Assembly (NCBI RefSeq): GCF_018612875.1
Contig: NZ_JAGGRI010000017.1
Location: 186,001 to 250,000 of the forward strand
Direction of reading: 5' to 3'
DNA length: 64,000 nt
Source: Lysobacter sp. ISL-50
GTDB lineage: Bacteria; Pseudomonadota; Gammaproteobacteria; Xanthomonadales; Xanthomonadaceae
This document shows, piece after piece, positions 20,265-28,211 of the stretch (position 1 is its first letter; every line of letters starts with the position of its first letter). Below the pieces are notes generated by a model, which saw only the letters and a list, made by a program, of their open reading frames with translations, did no database searches and was not told the origin of the DNA. Both the position numbers and the translations under genes were made by a program.

Positions 20265-20294
20265 CGCCATCGACGCCGGGCCGGTGGCGTTTTT
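20265..20294 (+). terminator. Putative Rho-independent terminator
   Basis: CGCCA (20265-20269) and TGGCG (20285-20289) pair around a GC-rich loop and are followed directly by TTTTT (20290-20294). It would end plus-strand transcripts of the GH3 operon and/or the short ORF. The stem is short. Confidence 0.4.
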
Positions 20295-20448
20295 CGTGCC
20301 TTCCCCGGCTCTGTGTATCCGGCAAGAATCGATCATTTCGGGTCCAACACGTTCGGCGTCGCTTCTCGTTGCCGGATGGGAATGGCCGCCGCACCGCGCC
20401 TCGGGCGGCGGTGGGAAAGACGGCGTCGCGGACGCCGTCGGTGGTTGT

Positions 20449-20488
20449 TTCGCGGGCTGGGCCGCTCGCCGTTAACCCAGCCCGCGAA
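20449..20488 (-). terminator. Perfect 13-bp inverted repeat after the alpha/beta hydrolase
   Basis: TTCGCGGGCTGGG (20449-20461) and CCCAGCCCGCGAA (20476-20488) form a perfect 13-bp stem with a 14-nt loop, 6 bp beyond the hydrolase stop codon. No U-tract follows on the minus strand, so it is either a U-less terminator or a 3' stabilising hairpin. Confidence 0.55.
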
Positions 20489-20494
20489 CGGACT

Positions 20495-21376
20495 CTATTT
20501 TAGGTGAGCGACGATTCCGGCGGCGATCGCGTCGAGAAGCGGCTGCGGCAGATCGTGCCCCAGACCCTCGACACCCTTCTCGGGGTCCCCCAGCCATTCG
20601 GCCCCGGGGATCGCGCTGCGTGTGGCCTTGCCGCCGGAAATGTGGATGAGCGCGTCCTCGTTACCATGGATGACCAGCGTCGGCAGGGTCAGGCCATTGA
20701 GTTCCTTCGTACGATCGCCTGCGAGCAGGATCGCGCCGACCTGGCGTGCGCCGCCGCCGGGGTGGGCCGGAGCGCCGTTCGAATCGAGCGAACGCTTGTA
20801 AGCCGCCTCGGCAAGCGCTCGACGACGTGGGCCCTCTTCGGCGGCATAAGTATCCGAGCCGATAAGATCGTACAGCGCCGCGACATGATTGATCGCGCCT
20901 TCCGGGTCGGACGGCGGCTCCTTGATCAACTCCGCAATGACGCCGGGCTGCGCATATCCGACCCAGATATTGCCGGTGGTGCTCATGATCGAGCATAGGC
21001 TGCGCGTTCGCGCGGGATAATTGATCGCCAGTCTCTGCGCGATCATGCCGCCCATCGAAGCCCCGACGATATGGGCTTTGTCGATCCCGAGGTGATCCAG
21101 CAACTGGATGGCGTCGTCGGCCATGTCCACAAGGCGATACCCGTCGGCGGGCGACTCCCCTGTCCGCCATCGGGTCAGGCCGCTGTCGCGGTTGTCGAAG
21201 CGGATGACCAGATGCTCCTCTTTCAGCTTGTCGACGAGTTGCTGCGGCCAATGGATCAACTGGGAGTTCAGGCCCATGATCAACAGCACGGGCGGGTGCG
21301 ACGGGTCGCCATCAACCCGATAGCACAGTTTCACGTCTTCGATTTCAACGAACAAGTCTTCGGATTTCACCGTCAT
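20495..21376 (-). CDS. Alpha/beta hydrolase, RdmC/esterase-like
   Basis: This 293-residue protein shows the alpha/beta-hydrolase order: oxyanion region LLIMGLNSQLIHW, nucleophile elbow GASMGG (Ser107), acid in TLVIHGNEDALI and catalytic His in GLGHDLPQPL. No signal peptide is visible, so it is cytoplasmic. The closest subfamily I recognise is the aclacinomycin methylesterase (RdmC)/proline-iminopeptidase-like group, but the substrate is unproven. It is the last gene of a minus-strand series with a methyltransferase and a salicylate-synthase-like enzyme, which suggests ester cleavage or tailoring of an aromatic product. It is followed by a strong hairpin. Confidence 0.8.
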   Translation of the reverse strand: MTVKSEDLFVEIEDVKLCYRVDGDPSHPPVLLIMGLNSQLIHWPQQLVDKLKEEHLVIRFDNRDSGLTRWRTGESPADGYRLVDMADDAIQLLDHLGIDKAHIVGASMGGMIAQRLAINYPARTRSLCSIMSTTGNIWVGYAQPGVIAELIKEPPSDPEGAINHVAALYDLIGSDTYAAEEGPRRRALAEAAYKRSLDSNGAPAHPGGGARQVGAILLAGDRTKELNGLTLPTLVIHGNEDALIHISGGKATRSAIPGAEWLGDPEKGVEGLGHDLPQPLLDAIAAGIVAHLK

Positions 21377-21762
21377 GAGATTTCTCCGCTACGGGCATCG
21401 TGGATAGGTACTTACAGAGCTGGGAGTGGAACAGTCCAGCGTGCGATGATCTCGGCGCGAATGAGTTCGAAACGATAGATCGAGCGCGCCGATCAGGTGT
21501 CTACACAATCCTGACAACTCAACCGGAGCCTGCGAACCCGGCGACTCCAGGCGGCGCGCAGCTAGTTCGCGCCAATTTTTCTGAACCAGACGTTCTTGTC
21601 CGACGCCACAACGGGTTGGATAATTCGCGGGGAGCCGGAATTGATTGCTTGGTATCGATGAAAAGAAAGAGCAGTGCTTCTTTGTAAGGATTGACGGCTG
21701 AACTGGTGCGGCGCGTTCCCGGTATCGCGTGTTGTTCAAACGGTGCATTGGATGCGATGAGC
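21377..21762. other. Non-coding gap, 386 bp
   Basis: No convincing gene is seen. Short open frames on both strands lack Shine-Dalgarno sites and protein-like composition. Base composition is less GC-rich than in neighbouring genes. The gap separates the hydrolase from the methyltransferase, so they may have separate promoters. Confidence 0.5.
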
Positions 21763-22620
21763 TTATTCTTGCGCCTGGCCAAAGCCATCGGCAGCATGCC
21801 GCTTCCTTCCCCAGGCCTGGAAGAACAGGTGCGATATCACGAGCGTATCCGGATCGCTCAGGTGGTTTCTCAGGCTCGCTAAAAGCGAGGAAACGTCTCG
21901 TCCACTCACCAGCTTCTGATCAACAAGGCGATCGGCCACGTTCTCCGCGAAATCCACGGCAATGAATCGCCGCTCGTGGTCGATCGGATAAACGTGCACG
22001 ATCGGACGAACGGCGATGTCCACCAGGCGAGCCACCTCGCGAAGCATGCGAGGCATCCGCCTTCCTATGTAAGGATCGATGCCGTTGTGCACTGCGTAGC
22101 GCCGGAACAACTCCATGAGGGCATCCCAGGCTGCGCAGGGAGGATCGCAGAGGAAGCTGACATAGTCGGCTTCATGCAAGGCGAGCCATCCTCCCGGTTT
22201 CAGCAATGCCGCGGCTTCCGCCACGATCTGCTCCGGCTCCGGCACATTCACCAACACCAGGCGCGCCGTGACCAGGTCAAATGAGGCTCTGGGCAGTTCG
22301 GTGTTCCGCGCGTCCTTCACCCGGACCTCCACGTTTGCGAGCTTGGACGCCGATATCCACTCTTTTGCCAGCGCCACCGCCTCTTCGCTTCGATCCACGC
22401 CGACCACCCTCCCGGATGGCCCCGCGCGATTGGACAGTATTTCCAGACAGCCTTGTGGACCGCATCCGATCTCGACGATGCGTGGGTTCTCGGGGAGCGG
22501 TATCTGCTCGAACAGCCATCGCGACTCCCCCGCCAACTGCCTGGCCTGAGCCTGGAGTCGGATCTGCTCTTGTCGGCGATAGCCGAGTATGTACTCGTCA
22601 GCCTTGTCCATATCGACCAT
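21763..22620 (-). CDS. SAM-dependent class I methyltransferase
   Basis: The ATG at 22620 gives 285 residues, starting MVDMDKADEYILGYRRQEQI. ATGs at 22647 and 22611 are alternatives; the one at 22611 is preceded by AGGATGG. The SAM-binding motif I is IVEIGCGPQGCLEIL, with VVGVDRS as the acidic loop and ASFDLVTARLVLVNVPEP as motifs II/III. The methyl acceptor cannot be deduced. It starts about 50 bp after the stop of the salicylate-synthase-like gene on the same strand, so the two are probably co-transcribed. O-methylation or carboxyl methylation of an aromatic product is possible but is inference. Confidence 0.83.
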   Translation of the reverse strand: MVDMDKADEYILGYRRQEQIRLQAQARQLAGESRWLFEQIPLPENPRIVEIGCGPQGCLEILSNRAGPSGRVVGVDRSEEAVALAKEWISASKLANVEVRVKDARNTELPRASFDLVTARLVLVNVPEPEQIVAEAAALLKPGGWLALHEADYVSFLCDPPCAAWDALMELFRRYAVHNGIDPYIGRRMPRMLREVARLVDIAVRPIVHVYPIDHERRFIAVDFAENVADRLVDQKLVSGRDVSSLLASLRNHLSDPDTLVISHLFFQAWGRKRHAADGFGQAQE

Positions 22621-22672
22621 CCTGTGGTTGCGGCCGGGAGATTTCATCGCTGCCGACACAACTTCATCAGAC

Positions 22673-23995
22673 TCAGCGCGGCTCCATCGCCAGATAGGGC
22701 GCCACGCTGCCCAGCTTCTCGACCGTCTCGATGAATTCCCGATGCGGATTGGACTGAGCGATGATCCCGGCGCCCGCCTGCACCCAGCTCCTGGTCGCGT
22801 CTTGATACACAGCCCGCAACACCAACGCCGCTTCAAAGCGGCGCTCCCCTTCGATCATCAGCACCGCGCCGGAATACAGCTCCCGAGGACTGGCTTCCAA
22901 GCGTCCTATCGCAGCGATCGCGGCTCGCTTGGGAATGCCCGTTGCCGTGATCGAAGGAAACAGGACGTCCAGCGCGTCCCATGCATCCGCGTCCGCATTC
23001 AGTTGTCCGCTCACCCGCGAGCCGAGGTGCTGGACACTGCCTCGGTTGCGAACAGACATGAAATCGTTGACCGCCACGGTGCCTTTCACGCAAATCCGCA
23101 TCAACTCATCGACCGCTTCCCGGACCGAAATCGCATGCTCCACGATTTCTTTCGGATCATTGACCAACTCCTGTCGGTTGCGCGCATCGGCTTCAGGATC
23201 GATGCTCTTGGCCCGAGTGCCCGCCAGTGGTTCCGTTGAGACGATGCCGCCGTCCACCGACATGATCAACTCCGGACTGAATCCGACCGCCTCGCGCGAA
23301 CCGAATTTCAGCGCGAACGCTCTCGCGGGCGTATTCCTGCGACGACCCAGCGCCAGGCTGGCCGGCATATCGATTCGCTCTTGCGTCGCGACCGCGCGAG
23401 ACACGATGATTTTTTCATAGAAACCGGAACCTATCTCTCCCAGCGCGGTGCGAACGATTTCCTGATAGGCAACCTCGCCGGCGTGAGTTTCGATCGGACA
23501 TGGCGTGGGCAACGAGATGATCGCCTGCTCCGACACCACTCTGACGACCTCGTCCAGCTCGGCTTCATCGTCGCAGCAGACTTCGATGGTTCCTGAAGTA
23601 ACCATGACGTCGACGCGGGGGACCATCAAAATCAGCAACGGCCAAGTCCCTGGCGTATACGGCTGGCCATTCACGCACGGCGCATAGTTGAATGCTACTT
23701 GCCCATAGACTCGTCGCCCGGACGGGGCATGCTCAGCCATGAACTGTCTCGCCACCGAGGCCAGCTCGGCGTTCGTCGCGCCTGTCCGCACGCCATTTTT
23801 CGACGCCACCTCGTACTGATCGCCACCCGGGCCGATAGCCAGGGTCGCCGTAGCTCCGAGGCCGACATGCCACTTCCCATCGCGCTCATACGCGCAATAT
23901 TGATCCCGCCCAAGCACGCTAAGCAATCGCTCGGCAATCTCCAGCCCATTGGCATCGCTCACGCTGATCACACGTCTAACCCGATCTCCGCTCAT
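22673..23995 (-). CDS. Salicylate synthase / isochorismate synthase (MbtI-Irp9-like)
   Basis: This 440-residue chorismate-binding enzyme uses an ATG preceded by AAGGA. It carries FYEKIIVSRAV (Lys195, matching the general-base Lys), GFSPELIMSVDGG (Glu242), STEPLAGTRA, NDPKEIVEHAISVRE, VNDFMSVRNRGSVQHLGS (His323) and a C-terminal WVQAGAGIIAQSNPHREF for Mg-chorismate binding. Length and motif wording match the salicylate synthases MbtI, Irp9 and YbtS better than EntC or MenF. It would convert chorismate to isochorismate and probably on to salicylate plus pyruvate. No siderophore NRPS, adenylating enzyme or pyruvate lyase gene is next to it. Plain isochorismate synthase remains possible. Confidence 0.87.
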   Translation of the reverse strand: MSGDRVRRVISVSDANGLEIAERLLSVLGRDQYCAYERDGKWHVGLGATATLAIGPGGDQYEVASKNGVRTGATNAELASVARQFMAEHAPSGRRVYGQVAFNYAPCVNGQPYTPGTWPLLILMVPRVDVMVTSGTIEVCCDDEAELDEVVRVVSEQAIISLPTPCPIETHAGEVAYQEIVRTALGEIGSGFYEKIIVSRAVATQERIDMPASLALGRRRNTPARAFALKFGSREAVGFSPELIMSVDGGIVSTEPLAGTRAKSIDPEADARNRQELVNDPKEIVEHAISVREAVDELMRICVKGTVAVNDFMSVRNRGSVQHLGSRVSGQLNADADAWDALDVLFPSITATGIPKRAAIAAIGRLEASPRELYSGAVLMIEGERRFEAALVLRAVYQDATRSWVQAGAGIIAQSNPHREFIETVEKLGSVAPYLAMEPR

Positions 23996-24338
23996 CTCAA
24001 ATCCTTCGCCCCTGGAGCGATCACGTTATGGATATTGGCGGCATCGAAGCACGGGCGAATCGCAGCGATGGCCCGTGACTCATAACGTCCGGGGCATAAC
24101 TCCGCGGGACTGCCTCGGACCAGAGATGTTTCTGTATTCGATCTAAGCTGGACACAATTACTCAGTGTTATCCACCGTCATCGCATCGCATCAGCTTTCT
24201 GGCGCCGAGTCGCGGCGACAGCGACGAAGCGGAAATCGACACCGCACCGACAGCGATGGCGGCGCAGGCGCAATGATCCTGCTGCGCGCTGTCGAATATC
24301 CCGGCGAGGGCGGCGACGGGCCTTCGCTTGCCAGAGGG
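23996..24338. other. Non-coding gap, 343 bp
   Basis: This gap lies between the ubiquitin gene's stop codon and the start of the salicylate-synthase-like gene, both on the minus strand. No gene, clear hairpin or repeat was seen. It should contain the promoter of the salicylate cluster. Confidence 0.5.
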
Positions 24339-24644
24339 TTAGCCACCCCGTAGCCGCAGTACGAGGTGAATCGTCTCCTCCTTCTCGATCGCATAGTCGC
24401 TCAGGGTTCGGCCGTCTTCCATCTGCTTTCCCTTGGCGATCAAGCGCTGTTGGTCTGGCGGAATCCCTTCACTGTCCTGGATCTTGGCTTTTACATTTTC
24501 AATCGAATCGGACGACTCCACTTCAAGAGCGATCGTCTTTCCGGTCAGGGTTTTTACATGAAGGGGGAATGCGTGCGACGACCACGAGGCCATCAGCAAC
24601 ACAAGTGCGGCCAGGTAGATCAGCGGACGGAAAGTCGTTGTCAT
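24339..24644 (-). CDS. Secreted bacterial ubiquitin
   Basis: The ATG at 24644 follows GAAGAGG with ideal spacing and gives 101 residues; a TTG six codons earlier is less likely. Residues 1-25 are a signal peptide ([18 protein letters not shown]). Cleavage after SHA leaves exactly 76 residues, the length of ubiquitin. Against eukaryotic ubiquitin recalled from memory, 61 of 76 positions match. The Leu8/Ile44/His68/Val70 patch is conserved, as are lysines 6, 11, 27, 29, 48 and 63. Lys33 is Ser and Ala46 is Lys. The C-terminus is LVLRLRGG with a free Gly-Gly directly before the stop. GC is about 55% (167/306, hand count), lower than its neighbours. It lies 66 bp downstream of a secreted propeller-like protein on the same strand. 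Transfer from a eukaryote is the obvious inference. No E1, E2, E3 or deubiquitinase gene is nearby. Confidence 0.95.
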   Translation of the reverse strand: MTTTFRPLIYLAALVLLMASWSSHAFPLHVKTLTGKTIALEVESSDSIENVKAKIQDSEGIPPDQQRLIAKGKQMEDGRTLSDYAIEKEETIHLVLRLRGG

Positions 24645-24710
24645 TTGGGGCCTCTTCTTCAACCAGGCAAGAATTGGTCGGTGCCGGCGGCGATGGATTG
24701 AATCGTTCGA

Positions 24711-25820
24711 CTAATTGGTTTCGACCGCGCTTGGGTACTCTCCCTCAGGGCCCTGGCCGGCGCTGCCGAAGTTGCTGATCGCCAGCCGAGATCCTGTCAC
24801 CGGATCGACCTGAAGCAAGAGTCCCTTCGAATCGGTTCCGGCCATCGCATCGACGACGTAAAGCCATTGCCGATTGGCGGACCAGCTCATGGCGACGGGC
24901 ACCTCTCCGACCGGCCCTTGACCGGCATTGCCCAAGTCACTGACCAGATTTCGATAGCCCGAGGTCGGATCGACTTGGACGATGGCGCCGCGTCCGTCGG
25001 TTCCACCGAGCGACACCAACACGAGAATCCCCCCGTTGGGCGCCGTTAGAACAAAGACGGGACCGCTTTCAGATCGGGGATCGGTCCACCCCTGATTGGG
25101 ATTCCCAAAATCGCTCAACACGGTCCGTGCCTTGTTGATCGGATCGACTGCGAACAATGCGCCGTGCTGATGGGTTCCTGCGCTGCTGTCGACCACCAGC
25201 AGGCGCCCGCCCAGTCCCAGAAGGCCGGGCCTCCACGCCAAAGCCGTGGGATAGAAGCCTTTCGGGCCATGGTGGTCGCCGAAGTCCACCATCAAGCTCC
25301 GGCGTCCATTCGCTCCAATCTTGAACACCGCGCCGAGCTGATCGGTGCCGCCAAAGGGATCGACCACGAACGTCCCACTGATGGGGGCCAATAGTGCCGG
25401 CGGAATATAAAGCGCATCTTCCGGATAAAGGCCTAGCGGACCTTGTTGTGGATCGCCCAGATCGCTAACCAAAGTCCGCATGCCCGTCGACAAATCGACT
25501 TCGTAGAGCGCGCCGCGTCCATCCGTTCCACCACTGGCATCGGTGATCAGCCAACGATCGTTTCCGCCTAGCAGGCCCGCGGGTATTCGGGTCATGCCGC
25601 TCGGATCGATGCCGAGGATTCCTTGCGACGAGTCGCCGAAATCCGAGATGACGGTTCGATATCCATTCGCCTGATTCACGGCGAACAAGTAGCCGCGCCC
25701 TCCCGGTCCGGCAAGCTGGTCGAGCGCAAGGATCGATCCGGAATATGGCGTGGCTGCGAGTACCGTCATTGCGGTAGCGCAGAACAGCAATACCGATAAG
25801 AACACAGTCGAAGGGCGCAT
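24711..25820 (-). CDS. Secreted six-repeat beta-propeller-like protein
   Basis: The ATG at 25820 (preceded by GGAGA) gives 369 residues with a signal peptide (FLSVLLFCATAMTVLA). The open frame extends 35 codons upstream, but that part is Arg/Cys-rich and unlikely to be translated. The mature part consists of six repeats of about 50-58 residues. Each has a core like GGTDGRGALYEVD, then G.RT..SD(F/L)GD, then QGP.G, as expected for a six-bladed propeller. No catalytic residues or known enzyme family were recognised. It lies just upstream of the ubiquitin gene and probably shares its transcript, which suggests joint export. Confidence 0.75.
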   Translation of the reverse strand: MRPSTVFLSVLLFCATAMTVLAATPYSGSILALDQLAGPGGRGYLFAVNQANGYRTVISDFGDSSQGILGIDPSGMTRIPAGLLGGNDRWLITDASGGTDGRGALYEVDLSTGMRTLVSDLGDPQQGPLGLYPEDALYIPPALLAPISGTFVVDPFGGTDQLGAVFKIGANGRRSLMVDFGDHHGPKGFYPTALAWRPGLLGLGGRLLVVDSSAGTHQHGALFAVDPINKARTVLSDFGNPNQGWTDPRSESGPVFVLTAPNGGILVLVSLGGTDGRGAIVQVDPTSGYRNLVSDLGNAGQGPVGEVPVAMSWSANRQWLYVVDAMAGTDSKGLLLQVDPVTGSRLAISNFGSAGQGPEGEYPSAVETN

Positions 25821-26381
25821 GCGATTTCTCCGGCAACACAGATCCAAGGCTCGACGCCGAGTGTCGGCACCAGCACGGCAGCTGCGTATGGCTGACGACC
25901 CATGGCTTGGTCGGTCGAGACTCATTTTCTACGCAGTTGCCGGCGCTGCTGTGATCCACCTCGCCATGTGAAGTTTCGTGAGCGGGCGGCCGTTGCTTCC
26001 GCAAAAGCGGCGACGACGCCAAGGTCTCGTGGAGGGGGCGCGTCGCAGGGACCAATCGCACGGCGCCCGAACGCGCCGAGATTCGCAGCCAGACGCTTGG
26101 CGCCGCGCGCTCGCAGCCGAGTCTGCGTCTGGCCTGGACGCGCGGATGTTCTCCGTGCCTGTGGTCCGCGGGCCGCAGGCGCTGTTCTTCGGAGTCTTGC
26201 GGATCAAATGGCGACGCGTGTTGTACGCGTCATCGGGACATATGCAGGGAAAGCGGCGCACCATAAGGCGGCGGCTGCCCGCGCTTGTGCAATCACATAG
26301 TGCGCGGCCTCGTAGTTTCGGCTTGGCGAATGGCTGCCTGCGCGTGGGCGCGCAGGCAGCCGCAACCGGCCGACGAACCCG
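25821..26381. other. Non-coding gap, 561 bp
   Basis: No convincing gene. It holds the promoter region of the propeller/ubiquitin pair at its left end. A perfect 7-bp inverted repeat GACGCGT-GTTGT-ACGCGTC lies at 26213-26231. The protease hairpin (26332-26361) is at its right end. Confidence 0.5.
26332..26361 (-). terminator. Perfect 13-bp hairpin downstream of the S8 protease
   Basis: GGCTGCCTGCGCG (26332-26344) and CGCGCAGGCAGCC (26349-26361) pair perfectly around a TGGG loop, 20 bp past the protease stop. There is no U-tract. It is a probable transcript-end structure of the same U-less kind as 20449-20488. Confidence 0.6.
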
Positions 26382-28211
26382 TCAGAACGTGATGCTCCAG
26401 CTATCGATCTTGCCGGTATCATCCCCAGCGTTATCGTTTACGCGCAAGTTCCAGGTCCCGTTCAACGTCTCGCTCGACAAGTTGAGTGACACGGTCTTGT
26501 TGACGTTGTCGATACCATAGCCCGTGCGATTGTGGATGTTATAAAGCGTACCGTCAGGCGCCACCAAATCGACTTTCAAGTCGCCCTGATAAGGGTGCGC
26601 GATCGAGACCGTCACCGATGCGCTGTTCGGTGCGTTGCCGCTACGGCCGGAGACCACGATCGGGCTGTTTACCGTCGTATAGTCATTGATCGTGTAATCG
26701 ATGGTGTTGCTGTAGGTTTTGGTAGTGCCGCCGCCTGCCGCTGCGGTTACAGCCGCATCCACATCGACGAAGCCCGCACCGCAGCCACCGGGGCAATTAG
26801 CCGCGGGAATTTCGCGAACGCTGCTCTTAAGGGTCGATTCCACCTGGGTCGGCGTCAACGGCGTCTTGGCGACCGCTTGCATCAGTGCAACAACGCCCGC
26901 CACATGGGGGGTCGCCATTGAGGTGCCTTGATAGAAGCCGTAACCGCCGCCAGCGACCGTGGACAGCACGCCTTTTTCCGGATGACTCTGCAGCGATCCG
27001 CAGTTAGCCACGGTCACAGAACCCGAAACGTCGAGATCGACGGTAAGCGGCAGGAACTCGCTCTTCGTGCAGCTTTGCACCTCGCCACCAGGCGCGGTCA
27101 CATCGATGCTCGCACCATAGTTGGAATAGAAGGCTCGGTTACCGTTGATGTCGCCCGCCGCAACAGAGATGACCTTGCTGCAGCCACCCGGTGAGTACTT
27201 TGAAACATCCTGATTGCTGTTGCCAGCCGCCACGACCACCGTCGCGCCATTGCCGACCGCGGTGTCGATAGCGGTCTGGTATACGGAGGTGCTCGTACAG
27301 GTGCTCTTGCCACCCAGGCTCAGGTTGATGACTTCGGCCGGGTTGGCGTTGTCCGGAACACCCGGGACAGAACCGCCGGACGCCCAGACGATGGCATCGA
27401 TGATGTCCGACGTGCTTCCGAAACCATTGTTGCCTAACGCACGCAGCGGAACGACCTTTGCGTCATAGGCGACGCCGGCGACGCCGGACGCGTTATTGGT
27501 AACCGCCGCGATCGTGCCGGCAACATGGGTGCCGTGTTGAACATTGGACGAATCGGTCGGGTCGGCGTCGCGACCGTCGCCATCGCCCGAACCTGCGTTG
27601 CCTGAACTGGTGGATGAGACGAAGTCATAGCCGGGCAAGATGTTGGCATCGAGGTCGGCATGGGCGAGGATGCCCGAGTCTACGACCGCAACCACCACGC
27701 CGGCACCGGTTGATTTACCCCAAGCGGCCGGCAGGTTGAAACCGCCCGTAGGCTGGTGGTAATGCCACTGCTCGGTGTACCGCGTGTCGTCGGGCGTGAC
27801 CAACGCATGCATCAGCAAGTCGGGCTCGATGCTCTCAACGTTCGGGTCGGCTGCGATCTGACGCATCAATGCGGCAGCTTCGACGCGATCCAGCATTCTA
27901 TCGCTACGGATCACTTCGCGGCTCAGCGACATGCGGCGCTTCAGCGACAGACCTAGTGCCCGCCCCTTGGCATCGGCTGGCAACGCAAGCGCCGTGCGGC
28001 TTAGCGATTTCGTCAAGGCCGAAGCGCTACTGCGCTCGACGCTGTTGGTGCGGTACTTGACGATAAATTGGTTGAATGAAGTGTCGGACTGCAATGAAGC
28101 CAGATCCGGCCCGCCCGCAAGAGCAGGGGCTGCGACCAACGACGACAACGCCACGACAGTGGCCGTGACTAATACACGCAAACGCAAATCCTGCTTTGAT
28201 GAATAAGCCAT
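26382..28211 (-). CDS. Secreted subtilisin-like S8 serine protease with P-domain
   Basis: The ATG at 28211 follows AAGGGA; 609 residues. Signal peptide 1-32 (VLVTATVVALSSLVAAPALA) is followed by a propeptide (FNQFIVKYRTNS to NVESIEPDLLM). The catalytic triad is Asp178 (VVAVVDSGILAHADL), His226 (NVQHGTHVAGT) and Ser431 (YQGTSMATPHVAG), with the oxyanion Asn331 in VVVAAGNSNQD. Residues from about 500 form a P/Homo B domain (SVTVSIAHPYQGDLKVDLVA, then WNLRVNDNAGDDTGKIDSW). Three cysteine pairs fit an extracellular enzyme. It is probably exported by type II secretion, as are similar Lysobacter proteases. Confidence 0.93.
   Translation of the reverse strand: MAYSSKQDLRLRVLVTATVVALSSLVAAPALAGGPDLASLQSDTSFNQFIVKYRTNSVERSSASALTKSLSRTALALPADAKGRALGLSLKRRMSLSREVIRSDRMLDRVEAAALMRQIAADPNVESIEPDLLMHALVTPDDTRYTEQWHYHQPTGGFNLPAAWGKSTGAGVVVAVVDSGILAHADLDANILPGYDFVSSTSSGNAGSGDGDGRDADPTDSSNVQHGTHVAGTIAAVTNNASGVAGVAYDAKVVPLRALGNNGFGSTSDIIDAIVWASGGSVPGVPDNANPAEVINLSLGGKSTCTSTSVYQTAIDTAVGNGATVVVAAGNSNQDVSKYSPGGCSKVISVAAGDINGNRAFYSNYGASIDVTAPGGEVQSCTKSEFLPLTVDLDVSGSVTVANCGSLQSHPEKGVLSTVAGGGYGFYQGTSMATPHVAGVVALMQAVAKTPLTPTQVESTLKSSVREIPAANCPGGCGAGFVDVDAAVTAAAGGGTTKTYSNTIDYTINDYTTVNSPIVVSGRSGNAPNSASVTVSIAHPYQGDLKVDLVAPDGTLYNIHNRTGYGIDNVNKTVSLNLSSETLNGTWNLRVNDNAGDDTGKIDSWSITF

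Larger units (their letters stand above)
19944..20494. other. Intergenic stretch with a short coding relic and two hairpins
   Basis: No full gene is seen between the GH3 gene and the convergent alpha/beta hydrolase. The stretch holds a short candidate relic (19991-20215) and two inverted repeats (20265-20294 and 20449-20488), listed separately. Confidence 0.6.

Noticed and set aside
21389-21748. A small minus-strand ORF (119 codons) between hydrolase and methyltransferase
   Set aside because: No ribosome binding site, no recognisable motif and Arg/Ser/Pro composition of random sequence.
24645-24662. Six-codon TTG extension of the ubiquitin gene
   Set aside because: The extension codons coincide with the GAAGAGG Shine-Dalgarno of the ATG at 24644.
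25978-26520. A 180-codon plus-strand ORF in the gap before the protease
   Set aside because: It runs into the antisense of the protease P-domain and has basic, low-complexity composition without a start signal.
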